From Symbiodinium natans (Eukaryota > Sar > Dinophyceae > Suessiales > Symbiodiniaceae), in NCBI GenBank assembly GCA_905221605.1, contig CAJNDS010002463.1:346477-410476 (forward strand): a stretch of 64,000 nt of DNA, given 5' to 3'. The position numbers were made by a program, and so were the translations under genes. Every line of letters starts with the position of its first letter. Position 1 is the first letter of the stretch. This document shows positions 10,018-19,086 of the stretch, in pieces. Under the pieces are notes generated by a model. The model searched no databases and had not been told where the DNA came from. It was given only the letters and a program-made list of their open reading frames with translations.

Positions 10018-10147
10018 CTTAGGAGTTAGAGTTTAGGGTTTAGGGTTTAGGGTTTTCGGGTTTAGGGTTTAGGGTTTAGGGTTTAGGGTTTAGGGCTAGC
10101 CTGCGCCAAACCCAAGCAGGTAGCCGGGAGTCATTAATGTCCCAACC

Positions 10148-10248
10148 CTTGAAGGGTCACAGGTAGAGTAGTTAGAAGCAGCGTAACCAGGGTTTAACCT
10201 TACTTAGGGCACTTAGAACCCTACTTAAGTACCCATGAACCTTCAAAT
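10148..10248. mobile_element. family A fold-back element, degenerate
   Basis: Left CTTGAAGGGTCACAGGTAGA and right AGTACCCATGAACCTTCAAA are diverged inverted ends of the family A consensus. Confidence 0.55.
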
Positions 10249-10361
10249 AAAATCCTAACTCCCCGATACCCTAAACCCTAAACCCTAAACCCTAGACCCC
10301 AAACCCTAGACCCTAAACCCTAAACCCGAAACCCTGCTGCCCTGGTCCTTGTCCTCCCTAG

Positions 10362-10429
10362 GCTCCTGCAGTCTGCTGTGGATGCCTTTGCCTCCGGCGG
10401 CCGGGTGTGGGCCGAGGCGCACGCAACAG
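10362..10429 (+). CDS. exon-like island, strand uncertain
   Basis: Bounded by CTCCCTAG and by CAACAG plus GG, it reads LLQSAVDAFASGGRVWAEAH with G/C-ending codons. The minus strand is also open, so strand is only favoured by composition. Confidence 0.35.
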
Positions 10430-10497
10430 GGTTTAGGGTTTAGGGTTTAGGGTTTAGGGTTTAGGGTTTAGGGTTTAGGGTTTAGGGTTTAGGGTGC
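10430..10497 (+). repeat. TTTAGGG array
   Basis: Nine near-perfect copies. Confidence 0.95.
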
Positions 10498-10504
10498 TGT
10501 AAAC

Positions 10505-10660
10505 CTTAATCTCCATTTTGCATCTTGTTTCCCAGGTTGTCACACCTTGCATGGCTCTGAGAACCAGCTCGGAGGCTAGGACAAGCTGGCAAAGAGCGCC
10601 TGGTGGCTGTCCGATGATCACATTGAATGCACCACACAAGCTAGCTGCCTTGGTGCACAT
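10505..10660 (-). CDS. minus-strand first exon, hypothetical
   Basis: It opens with ATG at 10660 and stays open for 52 codons (MCTKAASLCGAFNVIIGQPP, LVLASELVLRAMQG) to ATTAAG before GTTTAC. Amphipathic helical composition. Product unknown. It could be the 5' exon of a minus-strand gene whose later exons lie at lower coordinates (9923, 8326, 5628). Confidence 0.48.
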
Positions 10661-10679
10661 GAACCTAAACCCGCTAGGA

Positions 10680-10860
10680 TTTAGGGTTTAGGGTTTGGGG
10701 TTTGGGGTTCAGGGTTTAAGGTTTAGGGTTTAGGGTTTGGGGTTTAGTGTTTCAGGTTTGGGGTTTAGGGTTTTGGGGTTTAGGGTTTCTGGTTTAGGGT
10801 TTGGGGTTAGGGTCTAGGGTTTAATGGGTAACCCTACACCCCCAGACCCAAAACCCCCAA
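10680..10860 (+). repeat. degenerate TTTAGGG/TTTGGGG array
   Basis: TTTAGGG and TTTGGGG units mixed. No gene. Confidence 0.9.
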
Positions 10861-10980
10861 AACCTCCATAATTTCCCTAACCCGCCAAGCTCAAGTTGGT
10901 GTAGGCTTGCATCTTTCATGAGTTAGTCTGGTCCGTTATACACCCGAAGCCCCGACTTCTTCTTCTTCTTCTTTCTCTAG

Positions 10981-11092
10981 CTGTTCTCTTCTTGAACCAC
11001 CCGAATTCAAGCTTAAGCCCCAAACCTACAAATCACCAGACCCACAGCCGACAGCTTTCCATGCTGAGATCTGGGCTTGTGTCGGGGCTTAG
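10981..11092 (+). CDS. exon after a strong polypyrimidine acceptor
   Basis: The acceptor (CTTCTTCTTCTTTCTCTAG) is the best in the window. The exon reads CSLLEPPEFKLKPQTYKSPD and onward to TAG at 11090. Either this is a terminal exon or the true donor lies just before the stop. Unknown product. Confidence 0.48.
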
Positions 11093-11208
11093 AGTTTAGG
11101 GTTCCCGCACGTTGCGGGTTGGGCTCGGGGTTTGAGTTGTATGGCTTTGGAAGCCCCGAAGCCCCAAAACCCTAAGACCCTAAACCCTTAACCCTAGGCT
11201 CCAAAAAG

Positions 11209-11276
11209 GGAGCGCATGATATAGAAGGAGGAGAGCCTTCTATCAAGGGCTCGAGTTTGGAATTGCGATACATTCT
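11209..11276 (+). CDS. exon-like open island
   Basis: After CCAAAAAG it reads GAHDIEGGEPSIKGSSLELR and meets GTGACC. The in-frame TGA lies across the proposed donor. Unknown. Confidence 0.35.
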
Positions 11277-11398
11277 GTGACCCTGCAGGCTGCAGCAGGT
11301 TTTGGTATTCCTACACCCTCAACCCTAAAACCCTCAAGCCTAAACCCTAAACCCTAAAGAGGGCATAGCAGAGCCTTCACCTCACGACTACGACTCCA

Positions 11399-11450
11399 TC
11401 CCCTATTGCAATCCCTATTAGGGACTGTGAGTATAATGGGAACATCCCAA
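11399..11450. mobile_element. solo end of fold-back family D
   Basis: AATCCCTATTAGGGACTGTG followed by GTATAATGGGAACATCCCA closely matches the right end of the complete element at 58624-58715. Confidence 0.5.
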
Positions 11451-11559
11451 GCTATGCTTTATGTTGTGTACATTCAACCATGGGAATGTATATAGACGCA
11501 TTCTCATCGTGGTTGCTTTCAATTTCTTGTTGTAATTCCTCCCTCTAGAAGCCCTCGGC

Positions 11560-11690
11560 CCCTAAAGCCTAAACCCTAACCCCTAAATCCTAAACCCTAA
11601 ACCCTAAACCCTAAACCCTAAACCCTAAACCCTAAACCCTAAACCCTAAACCCTAAACCCCGAACCCGAATCCCCGTAAAACCCCAAACC
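11560..11690 (-). repeat. CCCTAAA array
   Basis: Tandem CCCTAAA with a few CCCCGAA units at its end. Confidence 0.95.
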
Positions 11691-11696
11691 CTGGGA

Positions 11697-11800
11697 GCGC
11701 CAATCCGGTCAGGTCGCACCGCGGCTCCTTGAGCTGCTTGTGGACGCTCGTCTCCTTCTTGGTAGGCGCAGTGGAAGAGAGCCCAGCAATAGCCCATCGT
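11697..11800. CDS. open GC-rich island, strand unresolved
   Basis: Open on both strands. Plus reads VAPRLLELLVDARLLL between GGTCAG and GTAGGC. Minus reads MGYCWALFHCAYQEGDERPQ from an ATG. Heptamers flank both ends. I cannot choose between them. Confidence 0.35.
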
Positions 11801-11804
11801 TTAG

Positions 11805-12310
11805 GTTTTAGGGTTTTGGGTTTAGGGTTTAGGGTTTAGGGTTTAGGGTTTAGGGTTTAGGGTGTAGGGTCTAGGGTCTAGGGTCTAGGGTTTAGGGTTT
11901 AGGGTTTACTTAGGGTTTAGGAATCCCTCGGGAACTTGAGGTCCATTTTCGGAGCAAGGGGTGACAAATCTCACGGGGAACACCCCAAGATGCACATAGA
12001 GTAGCTACTTGAAGGTTGATTTAGGGTTTAGGGTTTAAAGCCTAAACCCTAAACCCTCAACCCTGAACCCTAAACCCTAAACCCTAAACCCTAAACCCTA
12101 AACCCTAAACCCTGAACCCCAAACCCTAAACCCTAAACCATAAACCCTAAACCCCAAGCCCGAAGCCCTAACAGACAAAGAAGAGCCCTTCCTTAGGAGA
12201 AGAGGCGGGGGGCCTTTGAAAAACCCTAAAGCTCAATAAGGCTTCCCCCTCTTCCTAAACCCTAGCCCGAAACCCTAAACCCTAAACCCTAATTCCTAAA
12301 CCCTAAACCC
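11805..12310. repeat. heptamer arrays, TTTAGGG then CCCTAAA
   Basis: TTTAGGG copies (11805-11920) face CCCTAAA copies (12040-12170, 12255-12320), with short unassigned spacers. Confidence 0.9.
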
Positions 12311-12331
12311 TGAACCCTGAAAGACAAAAAC

Positions 12332-12398
12332 CTGTGTAAAGACCAGCCCAGGACGAAGCAAAGCGGGGAAGTGCCGACAAGCGGCAAGCTCAGGGGTG
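12332..12398 (-). CDS. minus-strand exon-like island
   Basis: Bounded on the minus strand by CTAACAG and by ACACAG before GTTTTT. It reads STPELAACRHFPALLRPGLV. Both borders fit GT-AG. Confidence 0.4.
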
Positions 12399-12733
12399 CT
12401 GTTAGTGTTTAGGGTTCCGGGTTGAGGGTTCAGGGTTCAGAGTTTAGAGGGTTAAGGTTCGGGTTTAGGTGCTAAGTTTCTTTTGGCTTTAGGGATTTGG
12501 GTTTCGGTTTGGAGCCCCAGGTAAAAGCAATCGCCCTTGCACTGCGTTCCGTTTAAACCAAGATATTCATACGAATTCTAAGGGTAGTTTTCTAGGGTTC
12601 TTAAGGGAGGGGGTTTCATTGAGGGATAGGTACCTAGGGAACCTTAGGGAAGTTCAGGGAGCCTTAGGGAGTAGTGGGAGTATAAGGGAACATTTGGGGT
12701 TACACACCCCCTTGAAATCCCTTGATATGGTCC

Positions 12734-12831
12734 CTGGAGAAGGGTTCTGAAGTATGGGCCTCGAGGTTTTATGGGGTATGTAAGGGGTATATAAGGGGCC
12801 CAGGTGCCGCCATTATGTCGGAATATGACAG
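12734..12831 (+). CDS. exon-like open island
   Basis: It reads LEKGSEVWASRFYGVCKGYI and then GAAIMSEYD, ending at GACAG before GTGAAG, a good donor. An internal acceptor at 12803 could shorten it. Unknown. Confidence 0.37.
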
Positions 12832-12904
12832 GTGAAGCACTGCTGGGAGGGCGGCGTACCTCAAGCGGCAGTACTTTGTGGAACGTCCCTTGAACTTTGT
12901 GGTA

Positions 12905-13002
12905 CTTTTCTGTAACTTGAGATCCTTAGCCTTTTTGGGTTTCTGCAGCTAAAAGTGTAATGTATAGCTACCCTACCAAGTGCAGCCAAGTGACTAAAGA
13001 AG
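12905..13002. repeat. dispersed fold-back repeat, copy 1 of 2
   Basis: TGTAACTTGAGATCCTTAGC, CTTTTTGGGTTTCTGCAGCT and TAGCTACCCTACCAAGTGCA match a second copy at 62639-62738. AGATCCTTAGC/GCAGCTAAAAG hints at a fold-back. Part resembles the dinoflagellate spliced leader (see findings). Confidence 0.65.
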
Positions 13003-13262
13003 TGTATGGATGGACGACTGCTCCAAGCGCCGCCTGGTGGTACGGAATGACAAGCCAAGTCCTGCAGGGACACCCCGCCTCTCAGCAGCAACCAGAGGCA
13101 AGCCACCGCCAGTTCAAACGCTGTGTTGGCAAGTCGCCGAATAGTTCACTTCCGGATGTCATCACGCGCGTTAAAAATGCAGTCGCTCTGTGGGTGTCTG
13201 GCACGTCGGACTCCGAGTCCGCTTCTGTGCTCAGAACCGAGCACGGTTGCTCTGGCGGCCTT
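12960..13262 (+). CDS. open segment, hypothetical
   Basis: An ATG frame of about 100 codons. Its first 14 codons overlap the dispersed repeat, but 13002-13262 is unique and reads RQFKRCVGKSPNSSLPDVIT and KNAVALWVSGTSDSESASVL. The frame then runs into CCCCTAAA repeats. Probably an exon starting near 13000. No family recognised. Confidence 0.37.
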
Positions 13263-13264
13263 CA

Positions 13265-13700
13265 CCTTGAAACCCCTAAACCCCTAAACCCCTAAACCCC
13301 CTAAGCCCCCTAAGCCCCCTAAGCCCCCTAAGCCCCCTAAGCCCCCTAAACCCCCTAAACCCCCTAAACCCCCTAAACCCCCTAAACCTCCTGACCCCCC
13401 CAAACACCCAAACCCCCTAAACACCCTCAAGCCCCGCTAAGCACCCAAACCCAGGCCCTTTTCTAAATCTCAAACCCTGAACCCCAAACACCCCCCCTAA
13501 ACACTTTAAACCCCTAAAGCCCTACAAGCGCCCAGGCCCTAACCCTAAACCCTAAACCCTAAACCCTAAACCCTGAACCCTGAACCCTGAACCCTGAACC
13601 CTAAACCCTGAACCTTGAACCCTGAACCCTAAACCCTAAACCCTAAACCCTAAACCCTAAACCCTGAACCCTAAACCCGAAACCCGGAACCCTGAACCAG
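13265..13700 (-). repeat. variant block: CCCCTAAA, CCCCCTAAG, CCCTGAA, CCCTAAA
   Basis: Four homogeneous sub-blocks of 7-9 bp units lie end to end: octamer CCCCTAAA, nonamers CCCCCTAAG and CCCCCTAAA (13300-13390), then CCCTGAA/CCCTAAA heptamers. Confidence 0.95.
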
Positions 13701-13707
13701 CGCCCAG

Positions 13708-13804
13708 GCCCTTGTCGGCGGCCCTGTTGCACCCGCTGCTTGCCTGCCTCGCCTCACCGGGCCCCAAGCGCAAGACCACGGAGGCCTCGGGCCTGGGCCG
13801 TTCG
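13708..13804 (+). CDS. exon-like GC-rich island
   Basis: After GCGCCCAG it reads PLSAALLHPLLACLASPGPK with G/C-ending codons, then repeats. First of four consecutive + strand islands up to 14663 that may belong to one gene. Confidence 0.4.
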
Positions 13805-13972
13805 GGGTTTCGGGTTTAGGGTTTAGGGCTAGGGTTTAGGGTTTAAGGTTAAGGGTTTAGGGTTTAGGGTTTAGGGTTTAGGGCTTAGGGCTTAGGGCAG
13901 AGGGTTCAGGGCATAGGGTTCAGGGCATAGGGTTTAGGGCTCAGGGCTTAGGGAGCTAGATTCGCGGCCCAG

Positions 13973-14191
13973 GGGTCGTGACAAGGATGCATCAGCTCGA
14001 TACTTGTACACAGTGCCTCTGGATTCGAAGCGAGGCGGACCATCATGGGTGAAGCTCAGGCGAGAAGAGGTTGAGACCAGCGACCAGACCAGCAGCCTCC
14101 CCACAACACGTGGTCGAAACCTGATAACGCAGGGAACCCCCGCAGCTTTGACCGCTATCATCGGTGATATGTCTCACAGCGACGCACTTAG
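13973..14191 (+). CDS. exon, hypothetical
   Basis: Starts after GCGGCCCAG and is open for 73 codons (GRDKDASARYLYTVPLDSKR, VKLRREEVETSDQTSSLPTT, TPAALTAIIGDMSHSDAL). It ends at CTTAG next to TTTAGGG repeats. The minus frame (13934-14161) is probably its shadow. No family recognised. Confidence 0.48.
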
Positions 14192-14261
14192 GGTTTAGGG
14201 TTTAGGGTTTAGGGCTTAGGGCTTAGGGCTTAGGGCTTAGGGTTTAGGGTTTAGGGTTCAG

Positions 14262-14405
14262 AAGAACTCAAGGAGCGGAGAAGAGGCTGGCGCGTGCCTA
14301 GCACTGGCCTCGATGTTGAGCGGCCCAAAGCTCGACCCATCAGAGCCTCTTCGCCACCCGAAAGCCCCCGCGGCCACAAGGTCATCCCTGAAGAAAGTTC
14401 TTATG
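14262..14405 (+). CDS. exon, hypothetical
   Basis: Begins at GGGTTCAG. Forty-eight codons read ELKERRRGWRVPSTGLDVER and RPIRASSPPESPRGHKVIPE, a basic, proline-rich linker-like sequence. TTTAGGG arrays flank both sides. Confidence 0.48.
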
Positions 14406-14476
14406 GGTTTAGGGTTTAGGGTTTAGGGTTTATTTAGGGTTTAGGGTTTAGGGCAATGGTCATGTAGCACGTGCAG

Positions 14477-14663
14477 CTGACATGAGTTTAGGGCTAAACC
14501 CTACAACGGCATGGGTTGGAGTGGCTTTTGCCGCCTTAGGCGCTGCATGGTGCGGGATGAAAAAAGGAGGAGTGAACAGCCAATCGCAGAGCAAGATGCG
14601 CGCGATTACCCTCTTTGAGCAAGACTCTTCAGCCTACACGCCATTCTACAGTAGGACCCTGAG
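14477..14663 (+). CDS. exon with one predicted membrane helix
   Basis: Starts after ACGTGCAG, with ATG at 14482, and reads AWVGVAFAALGAAWCGMKKG, a likely transmembrane helix followed by Lys, then SQSKMRAITLFEQDSSAYTP. It ends at CTGAG before GTTTAA. Function unknown. Confidence 0.48.
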
Positions 14664-14671
14664 GTTTAACC

Positions 14672-14781
14672 CCCCAAAATTATAACTGTCCTTATAAGCC
14701 CCCCCCAAGTCCCCTAAGTCCTCAACGTAGGTCATAAGTGGACTTATAATTGGGGTGATAAATACCCATGAACCTCCAAGT
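14672..14781. mobile_element. family A fold-back element
   Basis: AATTATAACTGTCCTTATAA at the left and AATACCCATGAACCTCCAAG at the right match the internal and right parts of the 61842 and 62555 copies. A fragment of another copy lies at 14872-14902. Confidence 0.6.
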
Positions 14782-14914
14782 AAGCCGGCAGCCCTAGACC
14801 CTCAACCCTTAACCCTGAACCCTATACACCCTAAACCCTAAACCTTGAACCCTGGACCCTCAGCCGGTTGATGCCCAAGTACTCATGAACCTCCAAGTAG
14901 GGTAGTTTCCTAAA

Positions 14915-15000
14915 CTAGGGTCCCTTTTGGGGAACTATTATAAGGCGGCACCCTTTAAAAAGGGACCGAAGGGACCCTAATTTAGAGAACCACCCAAGTA
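14915..15000. repeat. fold-back sequence GGGTCCCTTTT / AAAAAGGGACC
   Basis: TAGTTTCCTAAACTAGGGTC and GACCCTAATTTAGAGAACCA form imperfect inverted ends around GGGTCCCTTTTGGGG and TTTAAAAAGGGACC, a small palindromic element. Confidence 0.5.
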
Positions 15001-15088
15001 AAGACTCTTTTGCCAGCTCCTCGGACTCGTCCGCCCGCTCGGCAACCTCCGCCGGGAGCTTGATGACGACGCGCAGGCGGGCGCAGGG
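15001..15088 (-). CDS. minus-strand exon, hypothetical
   Basis: Minus-strand codons are strongly GC3-biased and read CARLRVVIKLPAEVAERADE then SEELAKES, an acidic helical sequence. It starts after CTAAG. Product unknown. Confidence 0.47.
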
Positions 15089-15735
15089 CTTAGGGTTTAG
15101 GGTTAGGGTGTAGGGTTTAGGGTTTCGGGTTTCGGGTTTTGGGTTTTGGGTTTAGGGCTTAGGGTTTAGTTTGGAGGCTCACGGGTTCTTCTCAGTAGGG
15201 TTATAAGCAGGGTAGCTATGCTTTTCTCCTCATTCAGGATACATATATCCCTACTTAAAAGTTCCCATGGAACCGGAGTGAGTGCCTAAGAGTTAGGGGT
15301 GTATAAGGGTTGGGATGGCGGGCTTCGGGTCTACGTTTCCCAAAATAAGTGTACCCCCTTTATGCCCTCCAAAAGCGACGAAAATCCGGTACCCCGATTT
15401 TCGGAAACCCCCCACACTTTAAGCCCCCAAGCCCAAGAGGCGGAACCCTGAGTCCTCAAACCCTAAACCCTAAACCCTAAACCTTAAACCCTAAACCCTA
15501 AGCCCGAAGCCCTTGAACCCTAAACCCTGGAACCCCCATACCATTAAACCCCAAACCCTAAGATCCTCATGTGAGTAAAACTGCTCCGGTAGCCCATTGA
15601 TCATCTATACTACCCCCCCCCCCACCCAAGATTATTTAAGTGTTTAGGGTAACCCTAAACCCTAAACCCCAAACCCCAAACCCCAAACCCCAAACCCCAA
15701 ACCCCAAACCCCAAACCCCAAACCCCAAGCCCTGA
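15089..15735. repeat. heptamer variants and diverged family A copy
   Basis: TTTAGGG/TTTCGGG (15089-15165), a diverged family A fold-back (15176-15275), CCCTAAA (15455-15520) and a pure CCCCAAA block (15662-15728). No gene. Confidence 0.8.
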
Positions 15736-15736
15736 G

Positions 15737-15812
15737 CTGAAGGCCCCGATCGAGGAGGAGATCTTTGAGAGCTTCCACGGGGAGCATGTGGGAACCTGGG
15801 CCGACAACGGCG
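15737..15812 (+). CDS. exon, hypothetical acidic segment
   Basis: Between CCTGAG and GTTTGG it reads LKAPIEEEIFESFHGEHVGT with almost all codons ending in G or C. Surrounded by CCCCAAA and TTTAGGG arrays. No family recognised. Confidence 0.48.
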
Positions 15813-16050
15813 GTTTGGGGTTGGCCCTTGGGGTTTAGGGTTTAGGGTTTAGTGCGTGTGCGCGTGCACGTGCTCGTGCGCGTTTGTGTGCGTGTGCGAC
15901 AGTGTGGCATGTTTGTTTCCCGCCCTCTTTGTTGCTGGTTCCGTTTGACGCCTGCTTTTGTAGCTAGTTTTGCTTGGCTCCCGCTTTTCTTCCCTGGACT
16001 GTTGCTTCTGTTTCCTTGTTGCATCCTCAAGCCGGAAGCCTAGAGCAAAG

Positions 16051-16123
16051 TGTTCCTCGCGGGGTTTGAGCCCGCGACCTATGGCTCATAAGACCATCGC
16101 TCCAACCACTGAGCTGAAGGAAC
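16051..16123 (-). tRNA. tRNA-like gene, anticodon UAU (Ile)
   Basis: The minus strand folds into a complete 73-nt cloverleaf. Acceptor GTTCCTT pairs with GAGGAAC; D arm GCTC/GAGC; anticodon stem ATGGT/GCCAT with loop CTTATGA; five-base variable loop; T stem GCGGG/CCCGC; discriminator A. The anticodon TAT would read AUA (Ile). Two conserved positions deviate: U8 is C and T54 is C. It may therefore be a decaying gene, a tRNA-derived SINE head, or a former CAU (Met) tRNA with C-to-T change. No intron. Confidence 0.6.
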
Positions 16124-16342
16124 TTGAGATCCCCCATCCAGCCCAGCTAGCAATTCCGTTCCTGGCTTTCCGAAACATGTCATGTGCCCAGCATCGGGAG
16201 CATAGGGTCAGACTCACAGCTGTGGGTGCCCGAAGGCCCTGCCCTGGGGAGGTTGAGACTGATCCGGGTGGTCGGGTGGACTGACATGGCAGCTGTACAA
16301 AAACAAAATTCACATGAAAACCGTCAACTGGCAGTTAGAAGG

Positions 16343-16405
16343 CATGTCAGCTGTGGGGTTCGAGCCCACGCGCACTTGCGTGCAGTGGCAACGAAAGGGG
16401 CCAAA
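16343..16405 (-). pseudogene. 3' half of a type II tRNA (Leu/Ser-like)
   Basis: On the minus strand GTGGG-CTCGAAC-CCCAC forms a T arm followed by AGCTGAC and A, preceded by a stem GCAC-GCAA-GTGC like a long variable arm, and a D-loop-like GACTGGTCTTTGGC further up. No matching 5' acceptor strand (GTCAGCT) is present, so it looks like a relic 220 bp from the tRNA-like gene. Confidence 0.35.
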
Positions 16406-16558
16406 GACCAGTCTGCACCCGAACATAAAGGCACCTTTCGGAAAATCTGGCTCATGTGCTACCTATGAAAAGCACGCTTTATCTTGGGCTTACCACAACT
16501 CTCAGGGTTTCGTGTTTAGGGGTTTAGGGTTTAGGGTTTCGGGCTAGGGTTTAGTTAG

Positions 16559-16703
16559 GGTGATGCTACGGAGGCCAACTCCAGGACGTTTCGGAAGGCT
16601 CTTGGGGGCTTCGGAGACGAATCCCGCAGCAAAGGCATCGGACTCGCCATGAAGCTTCCCATCTCCCACGGCAAGGCCACTGCCCCCCTCCCTCCCATCC
16701 CAG
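16559..16703 (+). CDS. exon, hypothetical
   Basis: From TTAG to CCATCCCAG it is open for 48 codons, reading DATEANSRTFRKALGGFGDE and SKGIGLAMKLPISHGKATAP. TTTAGGG arrays lie on both sides. No family recognised. Confidence 0.47.
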
Positions 16704-16798
16704 GGTTTAGGGTTTAGGGTTTAGGGTTTAGGGTTTAGGGTTTAGGGTTTAGGGTTTAGGGTTTAGGGTTTAGGGTTTAGGGTTTAGGGTTTGGGGGA
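16704..16798 (+). repeat. TTTAGGG array
   Basis: Thirteen near-perfect copies directly after the preceding exon-like island. Confidence 0.97.
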
Positions 16799-16867
16799 AT
16801 CGCAGATTTTTTTTGGGCAGGAGGTCTAGGGCTCAGGAATTTTAGGCTTGAGGGTTTCATGCTGAAG

Positions 16868-16920
16868 GCCACCCCTGAGTTGCAAGGCCTCAATTCTCCC
16901 GCGTGCTCCGACTCTGTTTG
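16868..16920 (+). CDS. exon-like open island
   Basis: Reads ATPELQGLNSPACSDSV between GCTGAAG and GTCTTG. Short; borders plausible. Confidence 0.32.
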
Positions 16921-17031
16921 GGTCTTGACCCCTAAGCCCTAAACCCTAAACCCTAAACCCTAAACCCTAAACCCTAAACCCTAAACCCTAAACCCTAAGA
17001 TCCCGAAACCCTAAACCCAAAGCCCTGGCAG

Positions 17032-17106
17032 CCTTTGACCCTTCAACAGGACATAGTAGCCCATGCAGTTGAGCCCCCCAAACAACTAGAGGTCTTAGAG
17101 GGGGAT
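17032..17106 (+). CDS. exon-like open island
   Basis: Between CCTGGCAG and GTGAGG it holds exactly 25 codons, PLTLQQDIVAHAVEPPKQLE and on. Both borders fit GT-AG. Confidence 0.4.
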
Positions 17107-17421
17107 GTGAGGGGGTTTGGGGTTTGAGACTTCAGTGTTTCGGGTCCAGGGTCCGAACGTGTGAATCCCCAAAACCCAAAACCCAAAACCCTAAACCCTA
17201 AACCCTAAGCCCTATCCCCTAAACCCTAAACCTAAACCGCTGTGAACTCTTTAGTCTCAGCAAGGGGCTTCGGCATCTAGCGCTGTAGTGTTTCGAGTTT
17301 TGTCGGGGTACCCTTATTATGGGCCCTTACAAGGGAACCCCTTATCTATTATTTGCCCCCCACACAACCCAAGGGCCCATACTTCAGAAATATTAAGGGA
17401 CGAGTGTAACTACCCTTAGAG

Positions 17422-17498
17422 AATTGGGGCTGTCTGGTTTTGGATGTCGGGCCAGGCTCGAGCAGAGAGTCCACACAGTAGCATGACGGCTCAGGCAG
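17422..17498 (+). CDS. exon-like open island
   Basis: Between CTTAGAG and GTACAT it reads IGAVWFWMSGQARAESPHSS. Good donor (GGCAG before GTACAT). Confidence 0.38.
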
Positions 17499-17514
17499 GT
17501 ACATAAACCCTATG

Positions 17515-17700
17515 CTGCTACCCTAAGCCCTAAGCCCTAAGCCCTAAGCCCTAAGCCCTAAGCCCTAAGCCCTAAGCCCTAAGCCCTAAGCCCTAAGCCC
17601 TAAGCCCTAAGCCCTAAGCCCCAAGCCCTAAGCCCCAAGCCCTAAGCCCCAAGCCCTAAGCCCTAAGCCCTAATCCCTAAGCCCTAAGCCCAAAACCCTA
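17515..17700 (-). repeat. CCCTAAG variant array
   Basis: About 25 copies of CCCTAAG with a few CCCCAAG units: a homogeneous block of one heptamer variant. Confidence 0.97.
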
Positions 17701-17825
17701 AACCCTAAACCCTAGACCCTAAGCTAATCCGAAGGTTGTCAGGGCTAAGCTGACCTGAAAAGCCAGTCTTCAGATCTGCCGTCTGCGTCGCACCACCCTC
17801 ACCCAAAACCCCAAAACGGCCCGAC

Positions 17826-17945
17826 ATCCCTAAACCCTAAACCCTAAACCCTAAACCCTAAACCCTAAACCCTAAACCCTAAACCCTAAACCCTAAACCC
17901 TAAACCCTAAACCCTAAACCCCAAACCCTAAACCCTAAACCCTAA
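17826..17945 (-). repeat. CCCTAAA array
   Basis: Seventeen near-perfect copies. Confidence 0.97.
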
Positions 17946-17956
17946 ATTAAACCCAG

Positions 17957-18063
17957 GCCCCCAAACACTGGGGGCCATGGAACATGGGTATCCTAACATG
18001 CTCTCTGAGCAAGCCTTCCTCATCTTCACCTTCAGCGTGCAGGCGCGAAGCCTCCCGCTCGGG
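17957..18063 (+). CDS. exon, hypothetical, possible membrane segment
   Basis: Follows ACCCAG and contains ATG at 17977. It reads MEHGYPNMLSEQAFLIFTFS then VQARSLPLG with G/C-ending codons. The stretch AFLIFTFSV is hydrophobic. It ends near GTTTTG. Unknown. Confidence 0.43.
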
Positions 18064-18094
18064 GTTTTGGAGTTTTGGGGGGCTTAGGAGTTTG

Positions 18095-18240
18095 GGGGTT
18101 TAGGGTTTAGGGTTTAGGGGTTTAGGGGTTTAGGGGTTTAGGGGTTTAGGGGTTTAGGGGTTTAGGGGTTTAGGGGTTTAGGGGTTTAGGGGTTTAGGGT
18201 TTAGTTTAGGGGTTTAGGGGTTTAGGGTTTAGGGGTGGAG
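18095..18240 (+). repeat. TTTAGGGG octamer array
   Basis: About 14 copies of TTTAGGGG bracketed by TTTAGGG units. Confidence 0.97.
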
Positions 18241-18248
18241 GGTTTTAG

Positions 18249-18455
18249 TTGGGGTGGGCCTTTGGGCTTCGAAGTTTGCAGTTTTTGGGGCTTTTGAGAA
18301 GACTCGGGTGCAAGGCTCAGTGTTGGGGCGCCAGGCAGCAGGCACTCTTGAGTGTTTGGCATTTTGGAGAGGGTGGGCCAGTGGGCCTTAGGTTTCCCAA
18401 GGCTACATCCAGAGAAGGCCAGAAGTCATGGGTTGCACGGCTTGGGCCGACTTAA
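18249..18455 (+). CDS. open segment, weak
   Basis: A 68-codon frame from a TTG (GLRSLQFLGLLRRLGCKAQC). Leading bases derive from the neighbouring repeat. Coding status doubtful. Confidence 0.25.
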   Translation: MGWAFGLRSLQFLGLLRRLGCKAQCWGARQQALLSVWHFGEGGPVGLRFPKATSREGQKSWVARLGPT

Positions 18456-18501
18456 ATTAGCCCCACAGCCACGTAAACCCCAAGCCCTCCACATTCCCAA
18501 G

Positions 18502-18566
18502 ACTTGAGTGAGCTTCGAGAGCTGAAGGCACAGGCCTACAGTCAGATTCAGCTCCCAACCGCAACG
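18502..18566 (+). CDS. exon-like open island
   Basis: Between TTCCCAAG and GTTTAG it reads LSELRELKAQAYSQIQLPTA, a helical, charged sequence. Confidence 0.4.
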
Positions 18567-18803
18567 GTTTAGGGTTTAGGGTTTTGAATATCCGTCGTCC
18601 CTATGTGCGGTGAACCACAAGACTCATATACAACACTGAAAAACCAAAGGGTTCGGGTTTAGGGTTTAGAGTTTAGGGTTTAGGGTAGGGTTTAGGGTGT
18701 AGGGTGTAGGGTGGTAGGGTGTAGGGTTTAGGGTTTAGGGTTTAGGTTTTGTTTAGGGTTTAATTGGGGTTTGGGGTTTAGGGTGTTTGGTGGTTCGGGT
18801 TAG

Positions 18804-18892
18804 GCTTGACACAGAGTGAGGCAGTCATCGCCGGAAAGTTTGCGTACCTGGGGCATGACGAGGTTGCCACCGGGGGCTGTGGGGCTTGCTGA
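18804..18892 (+). CDS. terminal exon-like island
   Basis: After GGGTTAG it reads LTQSEAVIAGKFAYLGHDEV then ATGGCGAC and TGA. Composition is protein-like. CCCTAAG/CCCTAAA repeats follow within 15 bp. Confidence 0.42.
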
Positions 18893-18991
18893 GTGCTGAG
18901 CCCTAAGCCCTAAACCTTAAACCCTAAACCCTAAACCCTAAGCCCTAAACCCTGACCTTAAACCCTAAACCCCAAACCCCAAACCCTACGG

Positions 18992-19086
18992 TGGATGGGT
19001 TTGGGCCTGCGAAAAAATAGACTCAGAGGGGCCTTTCCTTATGGACTCAATAAACTTCGCGGCTTCTATATCTTTAGTTTGTTTAG
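18992..19086 (+). CDS. exon-like open island
   Basis: Reads WMGLGLRKNRLRGAFPYGLN and on to TTTAG. A 27-bp part of it recurs inverted at 30279-30308 (about 24 of 27 matches), so it may be repeat-derived. Confidence 0.27.
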
